Assembly: GCA_964586175.1 (NCBI GenBank)
Contig: CAZPGL010000048.1
Span: 1-13,312 of the forward strand
Reading direction: 5' to 3'
DNA: 13,312 nt
Source: CAZPGL01 sp964586175
Lineage (GTDB): Bacteria > Actinomycetota > Acidimicrobiia > Acidimicrobiales > MedAcidi-G1
A model generated the notes under the pieces. It had not been told where the DNA came from. It made no database searches and saw nothing but the letters and a program-made list of their open reading frames with translations. A program made the translations under genes and the position numbers. How positions within the stretch are numbered: the first letter of the stretch is position 1; each line of letters opens with the position of its first letter. Below are positions 1 through 7,112 of the stretch, in pieces.

Positions 1-1004
1 GTCTCGTCGTCGAAGATGCAGCCCCAGATGTGGCCCGGGATGTAGGTGCTGGGCGGCTCGGGCAGGTCAATGCCGAACGAGGCGTCACCCCGCTCCTCCC
101 AGATCTTGTCCATGCGCTCGACCACGTACGGCATCCAGCCGACCTGCCCCTCGGAGTAGGCGATCTTGAGTCGGGGGAACCGCACGAACACGCCGGACAG
201 GATGTAGTCGCACATCGAGCCCATGGCGTTGGAGAAGGTGAGGGTCGATGACACCGCGAAGGGCGCGTCGGGCGACGTGGACGGCATCTTCGACGACGAG
301 CCGATGTGCATGCACACGACGGTGTCGGTTTCCTCGCAGGCTCGGAGGAAGGGATCCCAAAAGCGGTCCTTGTCGTGGATGGACGGCAGGCCCAGCGGGT
401 ACGGGTTCTCGGAGAAGGCCACTGCGAACGAGCCCTTGGCCGCACACCGGTGCACCTCGGCGGCCGCGGCGACCGGGTCCCACAGGGGGATGAGGGTGAG
501 GGGGATGAGCTTCCCCTTGCCGTCGCCGGCGCACCACTCGTCGATCATCCAGTCGTTGTAGGCCTGCACACACAGCAGGGCCAGCTCCTTGTCCTCCCGC
601 TCGAGGAAGGCCTGCCCGCAGAACCGGGGCAGCACGTTGGGGAAGCAGATCGAGGCGTCGACGTGGTTCTCGTCCATGGCCTTGAGGCGCTCGGCCTGGA
701 TCCAGCCACCAGGGTGGATGTCGTCGAAGGTGATGGGGGTGACGTCGAGGTCGTCGAAGCCGACGGCCGCCGACAGCTTGGGGAAGGGGTAGACGAGGTC
801 GTCGTAGAGCCACCAGTCGCACAGTTCGCCACCCTCGACGCCCTTTTCGTAGGAGAAGACGCCGCCCTCGAAGTTGAACCGGGCGGTGTCGCGCTCGATG
901 CGGGGGCAGCGGTCCTGGTACTTGGCGGGCAGACGCGAGGTCCACAGGTCGGGGGGCTCGACGACGTGGTCGTCGACCGAGATGATCCGGGGGATGTGGA
1001 CCAT
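1..1004 (-). CDS. amidohydrolase family 2 (TIM-barrel metal-dependent hydrolase), 3' end cut off by window
   Basis: An open frame runs without a stop from an ATG at 1004-1002 to the left edge, about 334 codons. The protein begins with the family's N-terminal metal-site pattern, ISVDDHVVEPPDLW, near residues 9-21. A second likely metal-ligand stretch, VCMHIGSSS, lies near residue 230. The motif FPRLKIAYSEGQVGWMPY, near residues 275-292, is typical of Amidohydrolase_2 (PF04909) proteins related to aminocarboxymuconate-semialdehyde decarboxylase and to many uncharacterised actinobacterial hydrolases. Members are cytosolic metalloenzymes that hydrolyse or decarboxylate cyclic or carboxylated substrates; the substrate here cannot be told. 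The start is supported by a GGAG ribosome site about 7 nt upstream (AGCAGGAGCC before the ATG). An inverted repeat at 1036-1050 lies 31 nt upstream and may be its operator. Family call is confident, exact activity unknown. Confidence 0.9.
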   Translation of the reverse strand, partial: MVHIPRIISVDDHVVEPPDLWTSRLPAKYQDRCPRIERDTARFNFEGGVFSYEKGVEGGELCDWWLYDDLVYPFPKLSAAVGFDDLDVTPITFDDIHPGGWIQAERLKAMDENHVDASICFPNVLPRFCGQAFLEREDKELALLCVQAYNDWMIDEWCAGDGKGKLIPLTLIPLWDPVAAAAEVHRCAAKGSFAVAFSENPYPLGLPSIHDKDRFWDPFLRACEETDTVVCMHIGSSSKMPSTSPDAPFAVSSTLTFSNAMGSMCDYILSGVFVRFPRLKIAYSEGQVGWMPYVVERMDKIWEERGDASFGIDLPEPPSTYIPGHIWGCIFDDE

Positions 1005-1035
1005 GGGGGGCTCCTGCTCGGCGACTCGATGAAAT

Positions 1036-1050
1036 CTGACGGTGTGTCAG
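1036..1050 (-). promoter_or_regulatory. candidate operator CTGAC-N5-GTCAG upstream of the amidohydrolase gene
   Basis: On the plus strand this reads CTGACGGTGTGTCAG, a 5+5 inverted repeat around a 5-nt centre. Read toward the amidohydrolase gene it is CTGACACACCGTCAG and ends 31 nt before the ATG. Nearly the same sequence, with one extra C, lies 29 nt before the threonine ammonia-lyase start (5794-5809), in the same orientation relative to its gene. Short inverted repeats with a TGAC half-site are typical of TetR-type operators. No regulator gene is in the window, so the binding protein is unknown. The remaining bases of the 165-bp spacer between 1004 and 1170 show nothing else that I can support. 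Confidence 0.4.
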
Positions 1051-1169
1051 GTATGACCACCGTACCTGTCCGGAGGGCGGTTTGACCACCGGAGCGCAAG
1101 GTTCGCGTGCCCGGACGGGCGTCGGCAACCGGTGACGCGCCGCCGTCGGTGGTCACTCACGTTCGCACC

Positions 1170-1535
1170 ATGACCAGCGGCGCCCCCGACCATGAGACGG
1201 TCCTCGTCCGGGCGTCGGGCCGTGACCAGCCGGGTATCACCGCGGGCCTCATGGCGATCCTCGACCGCTGCGGCGCCGAGGTGCACGACGTCGAATAGAT
1301 CGTCCTCCACGGCCGCCTCGACCTGGGGCTCGACGGCGAGATCGTCGACCGGGCCGGCAAGGCCCGGCTGCTGCGCCGAATCGCCGACGACGAGGGGGTG
1401 CCGCTAGAGCAGGTGGTGGCGGTGGGCGACGGGACCAACGATCTCGACATGCTGGCCGATACCGGCCTGGGCGTCGCCTGCATCGCCAAGCCGGTGGTGC
1501 GGGCCGCCGCCGGAGCAGCCGACTCCGGCGCGTAG
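1170..1535 (+). pseudogene. serB: serB remnant: phosphoserine phosphatase with in-frame amber stop and large internal deletion
   Basis: One reading frame from ATG 1170 to TAG 1533-1535 carries two widely separated parts of an ACT-HAD phosphoserine phosphatase. The first 42 residues are the start of the N-terminal ACT domain (VLVRASGRDQPGITAGL, then GAEVHDVE). A TAG at 1296-1298 follows, where relatives such as mycobacterial SerB2 have Gln (VEQVV), so a single C-to-T change explains it. The frame continues with IVLHGRLDLGL from the ACT domain and jumps to the far C-terminal HAD part: EIVDRAGKARLLRRIADDEG, then motif IV VGDGTNDLDMLADTGLG. The rest of the ACT region and the HAD core, including the DxDST nucleophile motif, are missing, roughly 240 codons by comparison with SerB2. 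The C-terminus also stops early, after AAGAADSGA. It cannot encode an active enzyme; an intact serB is probably elsewhere. Confidence 0.85.
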
Positions 1536-1557
1536 CGACCGGGGCGTGACCGTGAAG

Positions 1558-1583
1558 CCCGTCCCCGTGGCCACGGGGACGGG
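1558..1583. terminator. perfect 26-bp palindrome between convergent genes, likely bidirectional terminator
   Basis: The arm CCCGTCCCCGTGG is followed directly by its exact reverse complement CCACGGGGACGGG, with no spacer and no mismatch. The palindrome lies between the end of the serB remnant (1535) and the stop codon of the LLM oxidoreductase (1586-1584), which it abuts. As RNA it would form a very stable GC hairpin in either direction. There is no U-tract, which is common for terminators in GC-rich actinobacteria. A protein-binding site is an alternative. Confidence 0.55.
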
Positions 1584-2495
1584 TCAGCAGCGGTCGGCCA
1601 GCAGGGCCCGGGTGCGGGTGTACTCGTCGCTGCTGCGGCCGAACTCCACCGCGCTGAAGTCGGTGGCTCCGGCAGCGGCCAGGGCGTCGAGCTGGGCGGT
1701 GACCGACGCCTCGTCGCCGACCACGGCCACGCCGCCCGGACCGTCGACGCCCTCGCGGTCGAGCATGGCCCGGTAGCTGGGCAGCAGTCCGTAGATCTCG
1801 AGCACCGTGGCCAGGATGTTGCGCACCTCGTCCTCGTCGTCGGTGACGCACACCGGCAGGCTGCACACGATGCGGGGCTCAGGCCGTTCCACCTCGGCGG
1901 CTGCGGACCGGATCACCGGACCGATGTGGTCGGCGATGGTGCGGGGCCCGACCATCCAGAGCACGGTCCCGTCGGTCCGTCGTCCCGTCACCCGCAGCGC
2001 CTGGGGCCCCAGGGCGGCCACGAGCACCGACGGCGTGGTGACCGGTGGTCGGGCGGTCGTCACGTGGGCGGTGAAGACCTCGCCGGCGTGGTCGGCCGAT
2101 CCCTCTTCGAGCAGCGGCTGGAGAATCGACAGGTAGTCCATGAGATGGCGGATCGGCTTCTCGAACGACATCCCGAGGTACCCCTCGACCACTGGCTTGT
2201 GCGACAACCCGATGCCCAGGGCCAGCGGGCGGTCGCCCAGCGCGGCCTGGGTGGTGAGGGCCTGGCCGGCCAGCATGGTCGGATGCCGGGGGAACGTCGG
2301 GACGACCGCCGTCCCCAGCTCGATGCCGGGTGCCGTGTCGCCGATCGCGGTGAACACGGTGAGGGCGTCGATCAGGCCGGTCTGGGCCAGCCACCAACCG
2401 GAGAAGCCAGCCTCTGCAGCCTCGGCCGCGTGGTCCCTGAGTTGGCCCAGGTCGGCGCTCTGCAGCAGGTTCGAGGCGTTGATGGCGATGCGCAC
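1584..2495 (-). CDS. F420-type LLM (luciferase-like) oxidoreductase
   Basis: This 303-residue protein has the features of the luciferase-like monooxygenase fold: an N-terminal strand and helix with WWLAQTGLIDALTVF (34-48), the GTAVVPTFPRHPTMLAGQAL segment (61-80), and LALGIGLSHKPVVEGYLG (91-108). Later come DGTVLWMVGP (175-184) and an insertion-segment-like RIVCSLPVCVTDDEDEV. This layout is common in actinobacterial F420-dependent enzymes, and it resembles the family typified by MSMEG_4879. The cofactor is inferred from family, not from a diagnostic residue. Start is GTG at 2495 (VRIAINASN), with GGGAG 8 nt upstream. An upstream extension of the frame is possible but would overlap the SRPBCC gene and lacks family similarity. 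It follows the SRPBCC gene by 16 nt, so the two are probably cotranscribed. The substrate is unknown. Confidence 0.88.
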   Translation of the reverse strand: MRIAINASNLLQSADLGQLRDHAAEAAEAGFSGWWLAQTGLIDALTVFTAIGDTAPGIELGTAVVPTFPRHPTMLAGQALTTQAALGDRPLALGIGLSHKPVVEGYLGMSFEKPIRHLMDYLSILQPLLEEGSADHAGEVFTAHVTTARPPVTTPSVLVAALGPQALRVTGRRTDGTVLWMVGPRTIADHIGPVIRSAAAEVERPEPRIVCSLPVCVTDDEDEVRNILATVLEIYGLLPSYRAMLDREGVDGPGGVAVVGDEASVTAQLDALAAAGATDFSAVEFGRSSDEYTRTRALLADRC

Positions 2496-2511
2496 GGTGG
2501 CGGCTCCCGGT

Positions 2512-2970
2512 TCAGTTGACGGCTTCCGCTGCCGATTTGACCCGATCCACGTAGTCCTCGACGAATCGGGACGCCGCGGCGATGAAGGCGTCGCTGGCCC
2601 CGTCGGGCAGCGGGTCGATGAGCAGTGACCAGGCCAGCAGGCACGAGCCACCCTGGTCGGTGAAGGCCGCCGTGCCCTGGTAGAGCGCCACCGGGGCGCC
2701 GGTCAACTCGTACACCCGGCGCCATGGGGGCTCCATCGAGATGACCTCCTCCCGCAGGGCCAGGCCGTCCACCGGGAACTCGAACACCGCACCCACCCCG
2801 TGGGGCGCCGGGTCGCCCTCGGCGACGTAACCGCCGGTGGACTCGACGAGCAGGGCCAGCATGGCGTCCCACGCCACCTGGCGGGGGGCGTCGATCACCC
2901 GCTCGGCCACGATCGTCGTGTACTGCTTCTTCACGTAGGTGATCGGCGGATCGGCCGGAACGTCGCTCAT
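2512..2970 (-). CDS. SRPBCC (START/Bet v1-like) family protein
   Basis: A 152-residue protein with the pattern of the helix-grip fold: an opening strand (VAERVIDAPRQVAWDAMLAL, 21-40), then alternating strands (GVGAVFEFPVDG, EEVISMEPPWRRVYELTG, LYQGTAAFTDQGGSCLLAWS), and a long C-terminal helix (DAFIAAASRFVEDYVDRVKS, 127-146). Proteins of this kind bind hydrophobic ligands in a cavity or act as small cyclases or stress-related binding proteins; no catalytic residue can be named. Start is ATG at 2970. There is no clear Shine-Dalgarno sequence, but CATGAT lies 6 nt before the ATG, so a leaderless transcript is plausible. The gene sits 32 nt after the gamma-glutamyltransferase stop and 16 nt before the LLM gene, which suggests a three-gene unit. 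Confidence 0.8.
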   Translation of the reverse strand: MSDVPADPPITYVKKQYTTIVAERVIDAPRQVAWDAMLALLVESTGGYVAEGDPAPHGVGAVFEFPVDGLALREEVISMEPPWRRVYELTGAPVALYQGTAAFTDQGGSCLLAWSLLIDPLPDGASDAFIAAASRFVEDYVDRVKSAAEAVN

Positions 2971-3002
2971 GGACTGATCATGCCGTGTCGGCGCTGCGCC
3001 GG

Positions 3003-4565
3003 TCAGTATCCGGCAGCCTTGCCGACCAGGGCCCGGGGGTCCGAGGCACCGGACAGCCCGTCGGCCGTCACCTCGATGCAGTGGGCGTGGCCGAAGTTGG
3101 CCTCGTCGGTCCGGACCCGGTGCCCGAGCGCGGCCAGACCGGGTGCCCAGCCCCCCGGGCAGTGGGCCTCGAGGACCACCTCGGCCCCCTCCGGCTCGTC
3201 CCACGTGGCGAACCCGCTGTCGGAGCCCCGCAGCACCCACCGGCCGCCGCCGACCACCGTGCCGGCCGGGGCGCCGTCGTGGAGCATGCGTGCCAGCATC
3301 TGGAGCACCACCTGGGGTTGGGCGTCGGCCCCCATCGTCCCGAGTACGGCCCGGAGGCCGCCGTCGGGCCGGGTCACCAGCGCCGGCGAGAGGGTGTGGG
3401 GCGGTCGACGGCCCGGCCCATAGCGGGCCGGATGGTCGGGATCCAGCGCGAAGCCGATGCCGCGGTTGTGGAGGAACACCCCGAGCCCCGGCAAGGTCAG
3501 GTGGCTGCCGAAACCGTCGGCGTTCGACTGGATGAGCGACACCCCCATGCCCGAGCCGTCGACGACGCAGAGGTACATGGTGTCGCCGTCCCGCCAGTCG
3601 GTGACCAGCGGTGCCACGCGGTCCGGGCGGATGGCGGCCCGCCGCCGGTCGAGGCGGTCGGCTGACACCAGGGCCGCGCCGTCCGCATGCTCGTGGAGCA
3701 CCGCGGGCCGGTCGTGGCCGGCCAGCCGAGCCGACTCGACGAGCAGATGGGCCCGCTGCGGGTCGTCATGGGGCGGCAGGTGCAGGCCCTCGGCGACCGC
3801 CGCCGCGGCCAGGGACAGGTAGCCCTGCGAGTTGGGCGGGGCCGTCCACACGTCGTGGCCCCACACCCGGACCCCGAGCGGCTCGACCCAGTCGGCCTGC
3901 GGGCGGGCCAGGTCGGCAGGGGTGAACTCGCCGTCGCCCACGGCAAGCAGCTCGTCGCCGAACTCGCCGCCGTACACCGCCTGGCGGCCGCCCTCGGCGA
4001 ACGCCCGCAGCACCCGGGCCACTCCGGGACGACGGACGGTGTCGCCGGCGCCGCGGACGCCGGCGAAGTCGTCTCCGCCGGCCACCCCCCGGATGCGGTC
4101 GACGGCGGCCACGAGCAGCGGCGAGGCGGCGAACCCGTCGTCGGCGAGGGCGACTGCCGGAGCGACGAGCTCGCCCAGCGGCATCGAACCGAACCGCTCG
4201 TGGAGGGCGGCCCATCCGTCGACCACCCCGGGAATGGTGACCGAACGCACATCGTCCCGATGGGGCATGGTCTCCCGGCCCTCGGCCGTCATCCGGTCGG
4301 GGTCGGCACCTGAGCCGGCCCGACCCGAGGCGTTGCAACACACCGGCGGCCCGTCGGCCTGATGGACCAGGGCGAACAGGTCACCTCCCAGGCCGCAGAA
4401 GTGCTGGGCGGTCACGGTCAGCACGGCGTTGGCGGCCAGGGCGGCGTCGACGGCGTTGCCGCCCCGGCGCAGCATGGCCAGGCCGGCATCCGAGGCCACG
4501 GCGTCAACCGAGCACACCATCGCCGTCGAGGCGACGTGACCAGGGTCGGGCCAAGGAGCGGTCAC
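3003..4565 (-). CDS. gamma-glutamyltransferase (GGT) family protein, cytoplasmic type
   Basis: A 520-residue Ntn-hydrolase of the gamma-glutamyltranspeptidase family. Visible marks are MLRRGGNAVDAALAANAVL (31-49), GLGGDLFALVH (58-68), SVTIPGVVDGWAALHERFG (108-126), TAPPNSQGY (241-249), and LGTMGADAQPQVVLQMLARM (408-427). The expected autoprocessing nucleophile is Thr329 in DGDTMYLCVVDGSGMGVSLI, where the chain would be cut into large and small subunits. There is no signal peptide, unlike periplasmic E. coli Ggt, so it is probably cytosolic. Related bacterial paralogues act on varied gamma-glutamyl or acyl amides rather than glutathione, so the substrate is open. Start is GTG at 4565; no ATG occurs until codon 16. 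CATGCT lies 6 nt before it, consistent with leaderless transcription from the divergent 44-bp spacer shared with the MFS gene. Confidence 0.9.
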   Translation of the reverse strand: MTAPWPDPGHVASTAMVCSVDAVASDAGLAMLRRGGNAVDAALAANAVLTVTAQHFCGLGGDLFALVHQADGPPVCCNASGRAGSGADPDRMTAEGRETMPHRDDVRSVTIPGVVDGWAALHERFGSMPLGELVAPAVALADDGFAASPLLVAAVDRIRGVAGGDDFAGVRGAGDTVRRPGVARVLRAFAEGGRQAVYGGEFGDELLAVGDGEFTPADLARPQADWVEPLGVRVWGHDVWTAPPNSQGYLSLAAAAVAEGLHLPPHDDPQRAHLLVESARLAGHDRPAVLHEHADGAALVSADRLDRRRAAIRPDRVAPLVTDWRDGDTMYLCVVDGSGMGVSLIQSNADGFGSHLTLPGLGVFLHNRGIGFALDPDHPARYGPGRRPPHTLSPALVTRPDGGLRAVLGTMGADAQPQVVLQMLARMLHDGAPAGTVVGGGRWVLRGSDSGFATWDEPEGAEVVLEAHCPGGWAPGLAALGHRVRTDEANFGHAHCIEVTADGLSGASDPRALVGKAAGY

Positions 4566-4597
4566 CGCCCGAGCATGGCACAGCGGGGTCGGAGGCC

Positions 4598-4603
4598 TAC
4601 GGT
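4598..4603 (+). promoter_or_regulatory. candidate -10 box of a leaderless MFS transcript
   Basis: TACGGT fits the actinobacterial TANNNT -10 pattern and ends 6 nt before the GTG at 4610, the spacing expected if the start codon is the first transcribed codon. A GGAGG at 4591-4595 exists but is 14 nt from the GTG, too far for a usual ribosome site. No convincing -35 was found. Confidence 0.35.
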
Positions 4604-4609
4604 GCCGCG

Positions 4610-5797
4610 GTGTCCGCAGCCCCGACCACCGGCGACCGGGTCCTGACGCCGCGGTTCCTCGTGTTGTGTGTCGGGTCGCTGGGCTACTTCCTGGCCATCG
4701 GCACCACCTGGCCGGTCATCCCGGCGTTCGTCGAACACGACCTGGGAGGCAGTGGTCTGGCCGTCGGAATGTCGATGGGGGCGTTCGGTGTCTCGGCCGC
4801 CATCTTGCGTCCACTGGTCGGGCCGGTCGGTGACCGCAAGGGCCGAAGGTTCCTCGTCACGGTCGGATCGGTGCTCACCGCGGCGTCGTCGCTGCTGCTC
4901 ATCCCGGCCCAGTCGGTGGCTGCTGTCATCGGCGCCCGCCTGGTGCTCGGCGCCGGTGAAGCCGCCTACTTCATCGGGGTCACGGCAGCCATCCAGGACC
5001 TGGCGCCGGTCAACCGCCGCGGCGAAGCCGTCTCGTACTTCACCGTCACCCTCTATTCGGGGTTGGGGATCGGGCCGACGCTGGGTGAATGGTTGGACAC
5101 CGGGGGAGGGCCGGACCGGGCATTTCTCGTCGCTGCAGCGCTGTTCTTCGTGCCGTTCCTGTTGTTGCGGGCCGCCCCCGGGGCGCCGGCCGACCCGCCG
5201 GCCGCCACACCGGTGCGGTGGCGGCTCCACGGTGCAGCGGTGCGGCCCGGGCTGGTGCTGTTCATCGGGTTGTTCGGATACACCGGGTTCCTGGCGTTCA
5301 TGGACCTCCATGCCGCCGACATGGGGATCGCCTCGTCGGGTTCGGTGTTCGCCCTGTTCGCGGCGCTGATCGTCGGCGTCCGGTTGTTCGGCGCCCGGCT
5401 GCCCGACCGTCTCGGCGCCCTGACCACGACCCGGCTGTCCATGGCCTTCTCCGCCGCCGGGCTGTTCATCCTCGGCGTGTGGCGCAGCGGCACCGGGGTG
5501 TTCGTGGGCGCCACCGTCATGGCCTGCGGCCAGTGCTTCCTGTTCCCGGCCCTGTTCGTGCTCACCGTCGACCGTGCACCCGAAACCGAGCGGGGTCACG
5601 CCATCGGTTCGTTCTCGGTGTTCTTCGATCTGGCCATGGGTTTCGGCGGGGCCGTCGTGGGGATGGTCGTCGCCCTCTCCAGCCGCCCCGACGCCTTCCT
5701 GTTCACCGCCGGTGTATGTGCGGTGGCCTTGATGCTGACCGGCCGGTTGATCGGCGACATCGGCACCCCGGCGGCCGGACGCCGTGACGGCCGCTGA
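4610..5797 (+). CDS. MFS transporter (probable drug/metabolite exporter)
   Basis: A 395-residue membrane protein with about 12 hydrophobic segments spread through the chain, starting with FLVLCVGSLGYFLAIGTTWP (16-35). Motif A, GPVGDRKGRR, occurs at 71-80 in the cytoplasmic loop between helices 2 and 3, and a weaker copy, GARLPDRLGA, at 261-270 in the second half. A motif C-like GLGIGPTLGEWL (151-162) in helix 5 is typical of antiporter-type exporters. The central loop (APGAPADPPAATPVRWR, about 189-205) separates the two six-helix halves. The substrate cannot be read from sequence; efflux of a small molecule driven by proton exchange is the usual family role. Start is GTG at 4610. It is divergent to the GGT-like gene, so export of a product of that enzyme is conceivable but unproven. 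Confidence 0.9.
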   Translation: MSAAPTTGDRVLTPRFLVLCVGSLGYFLAIGTTWPVIPAFVEHDLGGSGLAVGMSMGAFGVSAAILRPLVGPVGDRKGRRFLVTVGSVLTAASSLLLIPAQSVAAVIGARLVLGAGEAAYFIGVTAAIQDLAPVNRRGEAVSYFTVTLYSGLGIGPTLGEWLDTGGGPDRAFLVAAALFFVPFLLLRAAPGAPADPPAATPVRWRLHGAAVRPGLVLFIGLFGYTGFLAFMDLHAADMGIASSGSVFALFAALIVGVRLFGARLPDRLGALTTTRLSMAFSAAGLFILGVWRSGTGVFVGATVMACGQCFLFPALFVLTVDRAPETERGHAIGSFSVFFDLAMGFGGAVVGMVVALSSRPDAFLFTAGVCAVALMLTGRLIGDIGTPAAGRRDGR

Positions 5798-5809
5798 CCA
5801 CACCGTCAG
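5794..5809 (+). promoter_or_regulatory. second CTGAC-GTCAG inverted repeat, upstream of the threonine ammonia-lyase gene
   Basis: CTGACCACACCGTCAG is a 5+5 inverted repeat with a 6-nt centre. It differs from the element upstream of the amidohydrolase (CTGACACACCGTCAG, read toward that gene) only by one extra C. It overlaps the MFS stop codon and ends 29 nt before the ATG at 5839. It could be an operator, or a weak hairpin at the end of the MFS gene; the near-identity to 1036-1050 favours the operator reading. Confidence 0.35.
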
Positions 5810-5825
5810 CGCCCGGTGGGGCACG

Positions 5826-5831
5826 TAGGGT
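5826..5831 (+). promoter_or_regulatory. candidate -10 box of a leaderless threonine ammonia-lyase transcript
   Basis: TAGGGT fits TANNNT and ends 7 nt before the ATG at 5839. The same bases contain AGGG, which could instead serve as a weak ribosome site. Either reading favours ATG 5839 over the in-frame GTG at 5830. Confidence 0.35.
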
Positions 5832-5838
5832 GCGGCAC

Positions 5839-7047
5839 ATGGACCGGCCCGTCACCGCAGCGGATGTGGAGGCTGCCGCAGCGCGTATCGCCGGCGCCGT
5901 GGTGCGCACCCACAGCGCCCGCTCCGAGACCCTGTCCGCTCTGACCGGGGCCGACATCCACGTCAAGTTCGAGAACCTGCAGTTCACGGCGTCGTTCAAA
6001 GGGCGAGGCGCCGCCAACCGTCTGGCCATGCTCACCGACGACGAAGCGGCCCGCGGGGTCATCGCCGCCTCGGCCGGCAACCACGCCCAGGGCGTCGCCC
6101 ACCACGCCGACCTCCGGGGTATCGCCGCCACCATCGTCATGCCCGAAACGGCCGCCTACTCCAAGGTGGCCAACACCGAAGCCCTCGGCGCCACCGTCGT
6201 CCAGACCGGCACCACGTTCGCCGAGGCGGCCGAGGCGGCCCACGCCATGGCCGACGACACCGGCATGGTGTACGTCCACCCCTACGACGACCAGGCGGTC
6301 ATCGCCGGACAGGGCACGGTCGCCCTCGAGCTTGTCGCCGACCACGACCTCGACGCCATCGTCGTGCCGGTGGGCGGCGGCGGGCTGGCCGCCGGAGTGG
6401 CGGCCTACACGGCCGAGCGGGCCCCCGGCGTGGAGGTGGTCGGCGTCCAGAGCGCCACCTACCCGGGCATGGTCGCCGCCCTGGCCGGCCACGATCTGGA
6501 CGTCACCTCCACCGACACCCTGGCCGACGGCATCGCCGTCCGGCGCCCCGGCGCCCTCACCACGGCGATGCTGGCCGATCTGGGCGTCGATGTCGTCACC
6601 GTCGACGAGGCCGACATCGAGGCAGCCATCGGCCTGTACTTGGAGATCGAGAAGACGGTGGCCGAAGGAGCCGGCGCGGCGTCGCTCGCCGCGGTGCTGG
6701 CCGACCCCGCCCGCTTCGCCGGCCGCCGGGTGGGCGTGGTGCTGTCGGGCGGCAACATCGACTCCCGGGTTCTGGCCTCGGTGCTGATGCGCCAGATGGT
6801 GCGGGACCGCCGGGTCGTGCGTCTGCTCATCGAGCTGGACGATCGGCCCGGACAGCTGGCGCTCGTGTCGGCGGTCATCGGTGACGCCGGCGCCAACATC
6901 ATCGAGGTCGACCACGGCCGGCTGTTCGACGACGTGTCCGTGCGCCGTACCAACCTGTCGGTCACCGTCGAGACCCGCGACCACCGCCACGCCGACGCCG
7001 TCGTCGATGCGCTCCGGGTCGGCGGCTGGACGGTCGCCATCGGTTGA
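5839..7047 (+). CDS. ilvA: threonine ammonia-lyase (threonine dehydratase) with C-terminal ACT domain
   Basis: A 402-residue fold-type II PLP enzyme that would deaminate L-threonine (and serine) to 2-oxobutyrate and ammonia in the cytosol. The PLP lysine is Lys54 in FTASFKGRGAAN (49-60). The carboxylate-binding SAGNHAQG is at 78-85, the phosphate-binding loop GGGGLAAG at 179-186, and the PLP-nitrogen contact region SGGN at 303-306. From about residue 325 there is an ACT domain (VVRLLIELDDRPGQLALVSA, 326-345), as in the short TdcB/IlvA-type enzymes that carry one ACT domain. That domain often gives allosteric control by branched-chain amino acids, but I cannot tell anabolic from catabolic use. 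ATG 5839 is chosen because of the TAGGGT/AGGG just upstream. The serine/threonine racemase group is a less likely alternative because it lacks the ACT domain. Confidence 0.9.
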   Translation: MDRPVTAADVEAAAARIAGAVVRTHSARSETLSALTGADIHVKFENLQFTASFKGRGAANRLAMLTDDEAARGVIAASAGNHAQGVAHHADLRGIAATIVMPETAAYSKVANTEALGATVVQTGTTFAEAAEAAHAMADDTGMVYVHPYDDQAVIAGQGTVALELVADHDLDAIVVPVGGGGLAAGVAAYTAERAPGVEVVGVQSATYPGMVAALAGHDLDVTSTDTLADGIAVRRPGALTTAMLADLGVDVVTVDEADIEAAIGLYLEIEKTVAEGAGAASLAAVLADPARFAGRRVGVVLSGGNIDSRVLASVLMRQMVRDRRVVRLLIELDDRPGQLALVSAVIGDAGANIIEVDHGRLFDDVSVRRTNLSVTVETRDHRHADAVVDALRVGGWTVAIG

Positions 7048-7112
7048 GCCCGAGTCGTCGCCGGCGGCCGGCGGCTGGAACCATGGGGCGACCGCGTACA
7101 GGGAGGTCCACG

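Noticed and set aside
1296..1298. In-frame TAG in the serB remnant as pyrrolysine recoding
   Set aside because: Most of the enzyme, including its catalytic motif, is deleted just after, so read-through would give no functional phosphatase. Gene decay is simpler, and no methylamine-type context is present.
4562..5824. Long open frame on the minus strand opposite the MFS gene (about 420 codons)
   Set aside because: Its product is Gly/Arg/Gln/His-rich and low complexity, without family resemblance. The plus strand encodes a clear 12-helix transporter, and long antisense frames are expected at this GC content.
5830..5838. GTG at 5830 as the start of threonine ammonia-lyase
   Set aside because: The ATG three codons later has the TAGGGT/AGGG element at the right distance, and the three added residues match nothing in the family.
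7059..7073. CGCCGG/CCGGCG hairpin with 3-nt loop after threonine ammonia-lyase, as a terminator
   Set aside because: The stem is only 6 bp of simple CG repeats in very GC-rich DNA, with no T-run. Such hairpins arise easily by chance here.
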